From positions 14,946 through 24,367 of the forward strand of contig JALQUY010000001.1 in NCBI GenBank assembly GCA_023260615.1: a stretch of 9,422 nt of DNA, written 5' to 3'. Origin of the DNA: Schleiferiaceae bacterium (GTDB lineage: Bacteria > Bacteroidota > Bacteroidia > Flavobacteriales > Schleiferiaceae). Below the pieces are notes generated by a model. It had not been told where the DNA came from. It was given only the letters and a program-made list of their open reading frames with translations, and did no database searches. Position numbers and translations under genes: made by a program. Of the stretch, positions 1 through 5,918 are shown piece by piece; position 1 is the stretch's first letter; each line of letters begins with the position of its first letter.

Positions 1-20
1 AGGTTTAATTTTTGGAATGC

Positions 21-53
21 TTCTTGCGCTACGAATTGGGAAGCGTATCTTTA
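21..53 (+). promoter_or_regulatory. Candidate Bacteroidota-type promoter for the tonB-like gene
   Basis: TTG at 24-26 is followed by a 19-nt spacer and TATCTTTA at 46-53. The latter matches seven of eight positions of the known Bacteroidota -7 consensus TAnnTTTG, differing at the final G. The predicted transcription start is near 60, leaving a very short leader before the ATG at 72. An alternative -7-like string, TAATTTTTG at 6-14, has one extra spacer base. Both are weak pattern matches, and the sequence upstream of base 1 is not visible. Confidence 0.27.
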
Positions 54-71
54 ACCCGAAAAATTTGCCAC

Positions 72-776
72 ATGCAAAACCGTAAATCCTTTATTGCCGA
101 CCTGGAGAACAAGAAGGGCCTCTTCTTGCAGATCGGTCTCGTGCTGGCCTTGGCGAGCGTTTGGACGGCCTTTGAATGGAAGACCTACAAAGATGGTCCG
201 GGTTCATTGGGCGATATGGAAATGGTGATTGACGACGAAGAAGTACTTGTCACTCAGCGCAATACGCCACCACCTCCCCCTCCTCCCCCCGCACCGCCCG
301 AGGTGTTGAACATCGTTGAAGATGACAAAGTGGACATTGAAGAATTGACCATGGAGTCTACGGAAATTGACAACGACGACGTGTTTGAACTCATCGAGGT
401 CGACGTTAACCAGGACGAGGTATTCAACTTTGTAAACGTAGAAAACAAACCCATCTTCCCCGGTTGTGAGGACCTCGCGACTGAAGATGAGCGATTCAAT
501 TGCTTCAACATTAAGATTCGTCAGTTTGTCGGCAAGGAATTTGAATTCCCCGAGATGGCAAAGCAAATGGGCATCCAAGGCAAGGTTTGGGTTTCTTTCA
601 TTATTGAAAAAGACGGCAAGGTGAGCGACATCGTCATCGAGCGCGGCGTAGACAAGTTGTTGGACGACGAGTCTGTTCGCGTGGTGAAGAAGCTGCCTAA
701 GATGATTCCTGCGAAAGTAGGTGGTCGTTCTGTGCGTATGCGCTACTCTCTGCCTATCAACGCCAAGTTGCAATAA
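72..776 (+). CDS. TonB-family energy transducer protein (234 aa)
   Basis: Probable inner-membrane protein that passes proton-motive-force energy to TonB-dependent outer-membrane transporters. I chose the ATG at 72: the frame runs upstream to an ATG at 12, but starting at 72 puts the single membrane helix (residues about 17-36) after a short charged N-terminus, as is usual for TonB. Next come an acidic stretch, a proline run (residues 66-76), and a second long acidic linker (about 82-118). Two cysteines (C132, C144) lie in a PGCED...NCFN segment of a kind I recall from Bacteroidota TonB homologues. The C-terminal TonB domain (about 158-234) has FPEMAKQMGIQGKVWVSF, EKDGKVSD, RGVDKLLDDE and the final LPINAKLQ. 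The gene stands alone before a terminator, with no exbB or exbD beside it. The family call is firm; which TonB paralogue it is, and which transporters it serves, is unknown. Confidence 0.93.
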   Translation: MQNRKSFIADLENKKGLFLQIGLVLALASVWTAFEWKTYKDGPGSLGDMEMVIDDEEVLVTQRNTPPPPPPPPAPPEVLNIVEDDKVDIEELTMESTEIDNDDVFELIEVDVNQDEVFNFVNVENKPIFPGCEDLATEDERFNCFNIKIRQFVGKEFEFPEMAKQMGIQGKVWVSFIIEKDGKVSDIVIERGVDKLLDDESVRVVKKLPKMIPAKVGGRSVRMRYSLPINAKLQ

Positions 777-805
777 GTAAAGCTGCTTTGTGCGATTAAA
801 CGTAT

Positions 806-833
806 AAAAGCCCCGGCCTCCGGGGCTTTTTTT
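806..833 (+). terminator. Intrinsic (Rho-independent) terminator after the tonB-like gene
   Basis: A perfect 11-bp stem, AAAAGCCCCGG (806-816) paired with CCGGGGCTTTT (820-830), closes a 3-nt loop (817-819) and runs into a tract of seven T (827-833). It lies 29 nt after the tonB stop and 11 nt before the cysQ ATG, so it separates the two transcription units. Any dedicated cysQ promoter must overlap the terminator or the tonB 3' end; I could not identify one. Confidence 0.9.
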
Positions 834-844
834 ATTCCTTACTC

Positions 845-1690
845 ATGACGCCATTTTCCCATAGTCCACTCGAGCCCAACGTCTTACTGCAAGCCGTTTA
901 CGATGCGGCCGATGCCATTTTAGAGGTGTACCACCAGCGCGAAGCCATTGTGGCTCAAACCAAGTCCGACAACAGTCCTGTGACGGAAGCGGATATTCGC
1001 GCCCACAAAATCTTGAACGCAGCGCTGGCAACCTCCGGTTGGCCGGTCTTAAGCGAAGAAGGGCACCATGCGCAGTACGAAACGCGGAAGGATTGGGATT
1101 ATTTCTGGGTTGTAGATCCTTTGGATGGGACGAAGGAGTTTATCAAAGGCAATGGGGAGTTTACTATTAACGTAGCCTTGGTAAAAGGGAAGGAGCCGGT
1201 GTTTGGCGTGGTCTATAGCCCCATTTTAAACTGGCTCTATGTGGGCGGACCCGAGATGGGAGCCTATAAATCCATGCAGCGCGTATCCTGGGAAGAACTC
1301 CTAGCGCAGGCGATGCGCCTTCCTGTTCGCTTGCCTGAATCTATTACCGTAGTGGCTAGCCGCTCTCATGGAAGCCCCGAAACCGAAGCCCTCATCGCCA
1401 AATGGGAATCCGAGCATGGGCCCATCGAACGCGTGAGCATGGGCAGTTCGCTCAAAATATGCTTGGTCGCCGAGGGTCGTGCCCACGCCTATCCACGCAT
1501 TGCGCCTACCATGGAATGGGACACGGCTGCTGGTCATGCAGTGGCACTGGGTGCAGGCTGTCACATGTTCCAAGTGGAAGTCGTTGACGGCATGCCCACG
1601 TGGTCCAAACCGGTTATTTACAACAAGGAAAACCTCCTAAATCCGTACTTCTTGGTCTGTGCCGCGCCGTATCTTTGCGGCCATGCGTGA
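845..1690 (+). CDS. cysQ: 3'(2'),5'-bisphosphate nucleotidase CysQ
   Basis: Member of the inositol monophosphatase-like family that hydrolyses 3'-phosphoadenosine 5'-phosphate (PAP) to AMP and phosphate, clearing the by-product of sulfate assimilation and sulfotransfer. The 281-residue protein, slightly longer than E. coli CysQ, carries the family's metal-binding motifs in order: SPVTEAD (residues 44-50), SEEGHH with E71/E72, DPLDGTKEF with D91 and D94 (91-99), and WDTAAGHAV (225-233). The SSLKIC segment (201-206) is also typical of CysQ and separates it from plain inositol monophosphatases. The start is the first ATG after the upstream terminator, with no clear Shine-Dalgarno sequence. Its stop lies inside the start of ctaB (8-nt overlap), so the two are probably co-transcribed. 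A functional link to heme synthesis is not evident. Substrate preference is inferred from motifs. Confidence 0.93.
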   Translation: MTPFSHSPLEPNVLLQAVYDAADAILEVYHQREAIVAQTKSDNSPVTEADIRAHKILNAALATSGWPVLSEEGHHAQYETRKDWDYFWVVDPLDGTKEFIKGNGEFTINVALVKGKEPVFGVVYSPILNWLYVGGPEMGAYKSMQRVSWEELLAQAMRLPVRLPESITVVASRSHGSPETEALIAKWESEHGPIERVSMGSSLKICLVAEGRAHAYPRIAPTMEWDTAAGHAVALGAGCHMFQVEVVDGMPTWSKPVIYNKENLLNPYFLVCAAPYLCGHA

Positions 1691-2537
1691 CGTAGGCCTC
1701 CTTTTAAAGTTTAGACTAGCATTTACGGTCGTTTTTTCGGCTGCTGCTGGATACGTATTGGGGGCTCCTTCGTTTGTTCTTTCGGATTTTTTACTCTTGA
1801 CGCTGGGCGGTTTTGCCATTGTGGGTTCGAGCAATGCCTTCAACCAAATTTGGGAAATTGAGCGCGATGCCGTCATGGAGCGGACGAAGAATCGCCCCCT
1901 GCCTTCGGGCCGGATGAAGAAGTCCGAAGCCTATTTCTGGGCCTTTGGCTTAGGGGTAGCAGGGACGGTGGCGCTTGGGTACCTCAATGTTGCTACGGCT
2001 GCCTTTGGCCTCCTGAGTTTACTACTCTACGTCCTCGTCTACACGCCCATGAAGGCCCACAGTCCTTGGGCGGTTCTTATTGGCGCTTTTCCCGGTGCCA
2101 TTCCTTTCTTGCTCGGGTGGGTCGCAGTGACCGGAGATTTTGGCATAGAAGCCGGGACCTTGTTTGCCTTGCAGTTCATTTGGCAGTTCCCCCACTTTTG
2201 GGCCATCGCCTGGGTGGGATACGACGACTACGCCAAAGCAGGGTATTACTTACTTCCCACGCGCAAAAAAGACCGAACCGCCACGCAAGTCAGCATTGTT
2301 TACACGCTTTGGATGCTCTTCGTATCCGTCCTACCTGCCTTTGGCATCACGGGTGCATTGACCCTTAGCTGGCCTGCTGCCATCGTGGTCCTACTGCTGG
2401 GCCTGGATGTGCTTTGGGCCGCATGGAAACACCACCGATCGCCATCGGATGAGGCGGCGCGTAAACTCATGTTCGCCACCATACGTTATCTACCTATGGT
2501 ACAAATCACCTACGTGGTAAATCACTATTTGGCATAA
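1683..2537 (+). CDS. ctaB: Protoheme IX farnesyltransferase (heme O synthase)
   Basis: Polytopic UbiA-family prenyltransferase that transfers a farnesyl group to heme B to make heme O, the precursor of heme A for aa3-type oxidases. The 284-residue protein is rich in membrane helices. The first prenyl-diphosphate motif is N54...E58.E60.D62 followed by MERTKNRPLPSGR (65-77); the usual NxxxDxxxD pattern here has Glu at two Asp positions. The second active-site loop is YDDYAKAGYYLLP (180-192). HSPWAVLIGAFPGAIPFLLGW (126-146) is also characteristic. I chose the ATG at 1683, which overlaps the cysQ stop by 8 nt; an in-frame GTG at 1659 would add eight residues and a longer overlap. It lies 9 nt before the oxidase subunit genes, which supports the heme O role over other UbiA-type reactions. 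Confidence 0.95.
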   Translation: MRDVGLLLKFRLAFTVVFSAAAGYVLGAPSFVLSDFLLLTLGGFAIVGSSNAFNQIWEIERDAVMERTKNRPLPSGRMKKSEAYFWAFGLGVAGTVALGYLNVATAAFGLLSLLLYVLVYTPMKAHSPWAVLIGAFPGAIPFLLGWVAVTGDFGIEAGTLFALQFIWQFPHFWAIAWVGYDDYAKAGYYLLPTRKKDRTATQVSIVYTLWMLFVSVLPAFGITGALTLSWPAAIVVLLLGLDVLWAAWKHHRSPSDEAARKLMFATIRYLPMVQITYVVNHYLA

Positions 2538-2546
2538 TCGACTCTC

Positions 2547-3107
2547 ATGGAAAATAAGACAGCAAAACCTCTATTGTGGATTGGCATGGCCAGCATCGGT
2601 ATGGCCTTTGCCGGATTGACTTCGGGCTATGTGGTAGCCAAAGGTTCCTTGGACGCAAAAAATTTGTGGCAACTCATTGAGCTCCCAAATGCCTTTTACT
2701 ACTCCACGGCGGCCATCCTCCTGTCTTCGCTCCTGCTCATGCAGGGCAGTAAGGCCCTGAAAGAAGGGATGGCTAAGAAGGCCACGCAGTACCTTTTGTT
2801 TACCCTAGTCCTAGGCTTGGCCTTTGTAGGGCTTCAAGTGGCGGGATGGAAGCATTTGACGGATGGAAATGTGTGGTTTACAGGCCCCAAAAGCACACCT
2901 GCCGGTTCTTGGCTCTATGTCATTACGTGGTTCCACTGGATGCACGCGCTGGCAGGCATTATCGTGCTAGGCATCACCTACTACAAAGCCCAAAAAGGAG
3001 CGTATACCCCTGATAATCACCTAGGCTACACCCTTGGGGGGCAATTCTGGCATTTCTTGGGCTTGCTCTGGATTTATTTACTCCTCTTTTTGGCGTTTCT
3101 GCGCTAA
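2547..3107 (+). CDS. Cytochrome c oxidase subunit III-like protein, short paralogue (186 aa)
   Basis: Five predicted membrane helices (about 10-32, 48-66, 81-101, 121-145, 165-186) match the core of heme-copper oxidase subunit III without its first two helices. Family landmarks are WFHWMHALAG (128-137, the GFHGLH region) and FWHFLGLLWIY (167-177, the YWHFVDVVW region). Aligned by eye with the adjacent paralogue, it has lost the three conserved membrane acidic residues: I17, G100 and G172 stand where the neighbour has D34, E128 and D290. It starts 9 nt after ctaB with no obvious ribosome-binding sequence, and is followed after 35 nt by the second copy. Probably an accessory subunit of a caa3/aa3-type oxidase. 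Membership in the subunit III family is well supported; a distinct role for the short copy is inference. Confidence 0.88.
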   Translation: MENKTAKPLLWIGMASIGMAFAGLTSGYVVAKGSLDAKNLWQLIELPNAFYYSTAAILLSSLLLMQGSKALKEGMAKKATQYLLFTLVLGLAFVGLQVAGWKHLTDGNVWFTGPKSTPAGSWLYVITWFHWMHALAGIIVLGITYYKAQKGAYTPDNHLGYTLGGQFWHFLGLLWIYLLLFLAFLR

Positions 3108-3112
3108 TTTTG
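3105..3112 (+). promoter_or_regulatory. Candidate internal -7 promoter element before the second subunit III gene
   Basis: TAATTTTG matches the Bacteroidota -7 consensus TAnnTTTG at every fixed position, and its first three bases are the stop codon of the preceding gene. Transcription would start near 3119, about 24 nt before the ATG at 3143. The matching -33 element is poor: the nearest TTTG (3089-3092) leaves only 12 nt of spacer instead of about 20. It may be chance. Confidence 0.22.
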
Positions 3113-3142
3113 CAACTCTATAACCTAGACGAAATACACCGA

Positions 3143-4054
3143 ATGGCAACTTCAGCTTCAACTAGCGTTTGGTCTCAAGGAGGCAACGAACCCATGCAGT
3201 CGGAATACGGCAAAATGATGATGTGGTTCTTCCTGATTTCTGACGCCTTGACTTTTTCTGGATTTTTGACGGCCTACGGGTTCATGCGCTTCCGCTATGA
3301 GTCTGTTTGGCCCGTTGCAGAAGATGTATTTACCCACTTCCCAGGCTTGCAAGGCGATCAACCCTTGCTCTACGTTGCCTTCATGACGTTCATCTTGATC
3401 ATGTCATCGGTTACGATGGTTCTCGCTGTGAATGCAGGACATCACTTGAAAAAGACCGCCACGGCATGGTGGATGGTGGCTACCATTGTTGGTGGTGCCA
3501 TCTTCGTCGGTTCACAAGCATGGGAGTGGTACCACTTCATTATGGGCGACAAGGGCGGTATTGAATTGGCCAACACGGAAGTGTGGAAAGTAGCCAATGA
3601 GGAAGGTGAAGTGCTTTCACTGTCACAGCTCGTACATGGCATGGAGCATGGACACGCTGCCAACCACGAAGAAACGTTTACCACAGAGGAAGTGGTAGCC
3701 GCCTTCAAGGCCAACGACCATGTTGTTTTGCAAAGCCCCGGTAAAGGCCATCCTGCGATGTCGCGCGAGGCTTCACTGGCCGCTTTGAACGGCGCGCAAG
3801 TCATTCAAGGTGCCAATATGGAGCACAATGAATACGGTGCGCAGCAGTTTGCCAACTTCTTCTTCTTTATCACGGGATTCCACGGTTTCCACGTATTCTC
3901 GGGAGTAGTGCTCAACGTATTGCTCTTCTGGAACGTTTTGCTCGGCACCTACGAGCGTCGCAAGTCCTACCTCATGGTCGAAAAAGTCGGTTTGTACTGG
4001 CACTTCGTTGACCTTGTTTGGGTATTCGTATTCACCTTCTTCTACCTCGTATAA
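3143..4054 (+). CDS. Cytochrome c oxidase subunit III, long paralogue (303 aa)
   Basis: Heme-copper oxidase subunit III, an integral membrane subunit that stabilises subunit I. I chose the ATG at 3143 over an in-frame TTG at 3110 because the protein then begins MATSAS with a normal N-terminus. Five helices are predicted (about 25-48, 74-97, 107-133, 236-269, 280-303). Landmarks are LISDALTFSG (31-40, D34), SQAWEWYHF (124-132, E128), GFHGFHVFSG (245-254) and YWHFVDLVW (285-293, D290), which keep the family's acidic residues. Between the third and fourth helices is a hydrophilic insert of about 100 residues (134-235), far longer than the usual loop; it contains an H-G-M-E-H-G-H...H cluster at 165-175. 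From subunit III topology this loop should face the periplasm. The subunit IV gene follows after 14 nt. Confidence 0.93.
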   Translation: MATSASTSVWSQGGNEPMQSEYGKMMMWFFLISDALTFSGFLTAYGFMRFRYESVWPVAEDVFTHFPGLQGDQPLLYVAFMTFILIMSSVTMVLAVNAGHHLKKTATAWWMVATIVGGAIFVGSQAWEWYHFIMGDKGGIELANTEVWKVANEEGEVLSLSQLVHGMEHGHAANHEETFTTEEVVAAFKANDHVVLQSPGKGHPAMSREASLAALNGAQVIQGANMEHNEYGAQQFANFFFFITGFHGFHVFSGVVLNVLLFWNVLLGTYERRKSYLMVEKVGLYWHFVDLVWVFVFTFFYLV

Positions 4055-4068
4055 TTCTCTCAGAAAAC

Positions 4069-4389
4069 ATGGCAGACCACGCATCTCCCACAGGAACCGG
4101 TTGGATTTGGAAGATCTTTTGGATCCTCTTGGCTATCACTACGGTAGAAGTTGTTCTGGGTATCATTAAGCCCGAATTTATGTTGGCCTCGGTAGCCGGC
4201 ACGTCCGTTTTGAATTTGGTGTTTATTGGCTTGACCCTAGTCAAGGCGGCATACATCGTTCAATACTTCATGCACCTCAAGTACGAATTGGGTAGCCTTC
4301 AAAAGGCCATCTACTTGCCTGTGCTCATTTTGATCCCTTACCTCACCTTCATCTTGTTGTTTGAAGGTCAGGCCGTATTTGAATTCTGA
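4069..4389 (+). CDS. Cytochrome c oxidase subunit IV family protein (106 aa)
   Basis: Small membrane subunit of bacterial heme-copper oxidases (prokaryotic COX4 family), thought to help stabilise or assemble the enzyme. It has three predicted helices (about 12-33, 46-67, 79-99). The segment VKAAYIVQYFMHLKYE (58-73), at the end of the second helix, is the recognisable family signature. The start is the ATG at 4069; an in-frame TTG at 4018, inside the upstream gene, would add an unlikely arginine-containing extension. The SCO gene begins 2 nt after its stop, so translation is probably coupled. Its position directly after two subunit III genes supports the assignment, which could not be made securely from such a short protein alone. 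Confidence 0.87.
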   Translation: MADHASPTGTGWIWKIFWILLAITTVEVVLGIIKPEFMLASVAGTSVLNLVFIGLTLVKAAYIVQYFMHLKYELGSLQKAIYLPVLILIPYLTFILLFEGQAVFEF

Positions 4390-4391
4390 GA

Positions 4392-5072
4392 ATGCAACGA
4401 ACCGGCAAGCGGCTTCTATTAGGTGTGCTGCTGGTGTTGCCGGTAGCCATGTACTTGGGTTCGCTCGCCATTTCGGGAGCGGTCAATTTTAGAAGTTTAG
4501 AGGACTTAGGAAACCCGCTGGCTGAAAAGCCGGATACGGCGGTGTACGTTCGTTCGGACGGCCAAGCTTGGACCTTGGATTCGGCACGCGGTAAAATTGC
4601 CGTGGTTAGCTTCTTCTTTACCTCTTGCCCCACGATTTGTCCCGCTATGAACTTCCATCTGAAGGAAGCGCATGACCGCCTCTATGGCTACAAAGACCTT
4701 GTCTTCATCAGCATCACCGTAGACCCTCAAACCGATGTGCCCGTGGTGCTGGAGACCTACAGGGACAACCTGGGGGTACTTCAGTCCAATAAGTGGGACT
4801 TTATCACAGGCGATCGTGAGGCGATTTATAGATTGGCCAATGCGCTCTGGCTGCATGCAAGCCAGGACTCATCGGCGGATGGGGGCTATTCACACTCCCA
4901 ATCCGCAGTCATCTTGGATTGGAACGGCCATTTGCGCAGTCGTATCACGGACGATGGAAACCTTTTGGGTGCCTACGATGTTTCAGAACCATACCTCGTG
5001 GACCAGCTGGTAGACGATGTTCGGGTATTAGTTAAGGAACACCGAAAAGTTAAAATGGGCCAAGCCGAATGA
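4392..5072 (+). CDS. SCO1/SenC-family copper chaperone for cytochrome c oxidase
   Basis: Thioredoxin-fold protein tethered to the periplasmic face of the inner membrane. SCO proteins bind copper and/or act as thiol reductants in building the CuA site of oxidase subunit II. The 226-residue protein has an N-terminal membrane anchor (about 8-29) and then the SCO domain. The copper-binding CxxxC lies in TSCPTICPAM (77-86; C79 and C83), and the distal histidine is H168 in GGYSHSQSAVILD (164-176). FISITVDPQTD (105-115) is another family landmark. All three copper ligands are therefore present. The start is the ATG 2 nt after the subunit IV stop; the stop overlaps the next ATG in an ATGA. Its place among oxidase genes fits CuA assembly rather than a general redox role. 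Confidence 0.94.
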   Translation: MQRTGKRLLLGVLLVLPVAMYLGSLAISGAVNFRSLEDLGNPLAEKPDTAVYVRSDGQAWTLDSARGKIAVVSFFFTSCPTICPAMNFHLKEAHDRLYGYKDLVFISITVDPQTDVPVVLETYRDNLGVLQSNKWDFITGDREAIYRLANALWLHASQDSSADGGYSHSQSAVILDWNGHLRSRITDDGNLLGAYDVSEPYLVDQLVDDVRVLVKEHRKVKMGQAE

Positions 5073-5632
5073 ACCCCCAATCTCCCAAAGCACACCCCAA
5101 CGACCGCATGGCCATCCCCGTCATCGTGGGTCTCTCCATTGCGGTGCCCATTGCGGTAGCCCTGCTTTTCCTCCTGCCAGAGTCTTGGAAGCTCCAATGG
5201 GGCAGTGCCAATGTGCGCAGCTTGCCCTTCTTTCACGCCGTTCTCAACGGTTCAACGGCCGTTTTGCTCGCAGTGGGCTTTGGCATGATTAAGACCAAGA
5301 ATGTGGCACTTCATCGATTGGCCAATGTGGGCGCCTTTTTGCTTTCTGCGGTCTTCTTGGTGTCCTATGTAATTTCCCACCTGTCCAATCCGGATGCGCA
5401 CTTCGGGGGTGAGGGCTGGATTCGTCCCCTTTACTTTTTCATCCTCATCAGCCACATCTTGTTGAGTGTTCCTGTTTTGCCCTTGGCCATGCTTTCCATT
5501 TACCGCGCTTGGAACAACCAAATAGCGGCCCACAAAGCCTTGGTCAAGTGGACCTTCCCGATCTGGATGTACGTAGCGGTCACGGGCGTGCTGGTCTATG
5601 TCTTCATGGCCCCTTACTACCCTGTGGCATGA
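5069..5632 (+). CDS. DUF420 (CtaM-like) membrane protein, probable oxidase assembly factor
   Basis: Integral membrane protein of the DUF420 family, 187 residues with about five predicted helices (16-36, 53-73, 85-105, 120-144, 160-182). Histidines sit in or near the membrane segments: H56 (LPFFHAVLNG), H82 (ALHRLANVG), H104 (VISHLSN), H129 (LISHILLSVP) and H155 (AAHKALVKWTFPIWMYV). In Firmicutes the DUF420 protein CtaM is required for an active aa3-type oxidase. That is established for the family; the same role here is inferred from homology and from position directly after SCO (ATGA overlap). Its own stop overlaps the start of the next gene in another ATGA, so the three are probably translationally coupled. 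The histidines could ligate heme, but that is not demonstrated by the sequence. Confidence 0.88.
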   Translation: MNPQSPKAHPNDRMAIPVIVGLSIAVPIAVALLFLLPESWKLQWGSANVRSLPFFHAVLNGSTAVLLAVGFGMIKTKNVALHRLANVGAFLLSAVFLVSYVISHLSNPDAHFGGEGWIRPLYFFILISHILLSVPVLPLAMLSIYRAWNNQIAAHKALVKWTFPIWMYVAVTGVLVYVFMAPYYPVA

Positions 5633-5853
5633 AAAAAGTCCTTCTCTTCTGGGTGCTGCTAGTCTTGAACCTTTCGGCCCAAGCGCAGTGTGCTATGTGC
5701 AAAGCGGCGGCCGAAACGGATCTGGAAGGCGGACAGGGTGTAGCCGACGGTCTAAACGAGGGTATCCTTTACCTGATGGCCTTTCCCTATTTGCTCATAG
5801 GCGGAGTGGCCTTCATGTGGTACCGCCACCAAAAGCAAAAAACGCACGACTGA
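5629..5853 (+). CDS. Small CAMC-motif membrane protein of unknown function (74 aa)
   Basis: The frame extends upstream, but the ATG at 5629, overlapping the DUF420 stop in an ATGA, gives a textbook signal peptide (residues 1-20, KK then a hydrophobic core, ending AQAQ). The predicted mature N-terminus carries C21-A-M-C24 at once, then a short acidic segment with GLNEGILYLM, one membrane helix (about 45-64), and a basic tail (YRHQKQK). The charge pattern predicts N-out/C-in topology with the CxxC in the periplasm. It is not a convincing lipoprotein because Gln precedes the cysteine. I recall similar short CAMC proteins recurring as uncharacterised proteins in Bacteroidota, but have no named family. 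Its place after SCO and DUF420 suggests a role in oxidase assembly, such as copper or thiol handling; that is inference. Confidence 0.82.
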   Translation: MKKVLLFWVLLVLNLSAQAQCAMCKAAAETDLEGGQGVADGLNEGILYLMAFPYLLIGGVAFMWYRHQKQKTHD

Positions 5854-5867
5854 GCACTTTAGCACGG

Positions 5868-5873
5868 TATTTG
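5868..5873 (+). promoter_or_regulatory. Weak candidate promoter element in the gap before tolC
   Basis: The 65-nt gap 5854-5918 is the widest within the run from cysQ to tsaB and contains TATTTG (5868-5873), which resembles a contracted TAnnTTTG -7 element. No TTG stands at a proper distance upstream. A separate transcript for the tolC-adaptor-tsaB block is plausible from the gap, but the motif is weak. No terminator hairpin is evident in the gap. Confidence 0.15.
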
Positions 5874-5918
5874 CGACCTTGTAGTGCCGAATCTCGGATT
5901 GCACTAAACCCCTATACT

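Noticed and set aside
262..301. Low-complexity CCN-rich run as a nucleotide repeat element
   Set aside because: It encodes the proline run of the TonB linker in frame and is explained by protein function. The glycine-rich antisense frame is a by-product.
204..773. A 189-codon minus-strand open frame opposite the tonB-like gene
   Set aside because: It mirrors a gene with clear TonB domain evidence, is rich in His, Val and Arg as expected of a shadow frame, and shows no recognisable domain.
5509..5628. Upstream extension of the CAMC protein frame (40 extra codons)
   Set aside because: It lies inside DUF420 coding sequence in another frame and would bury the signal peptide. The ATGA start at 5629 matches the coupling style of the neighbouring junction.
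5629..5700. Lipoprotein signal on the CAMC protein
   Set aside because: A cysteine follows the signal region, but the preceding residue is Gln rather than Gly, Ala or Ser. Ordinary signal peptidase cleavage before Gln-Cys fits better.
5886..5902. Small inverted repeats (CCGA...TCGG, AATC...GATT) before tolC
   Set aside because: Stems are only 4 bp with no T tract and mutually exclusive pairings; not distinguishable from chance.
5598..5918. Upstream extension of the tolC frame (107 extra codons)
   Set aside because: It runs through the DUF420 and CAMC genes in another frame and has no signal peptide. The GTG at 5919 gives a proper signal peptide and normal family length.
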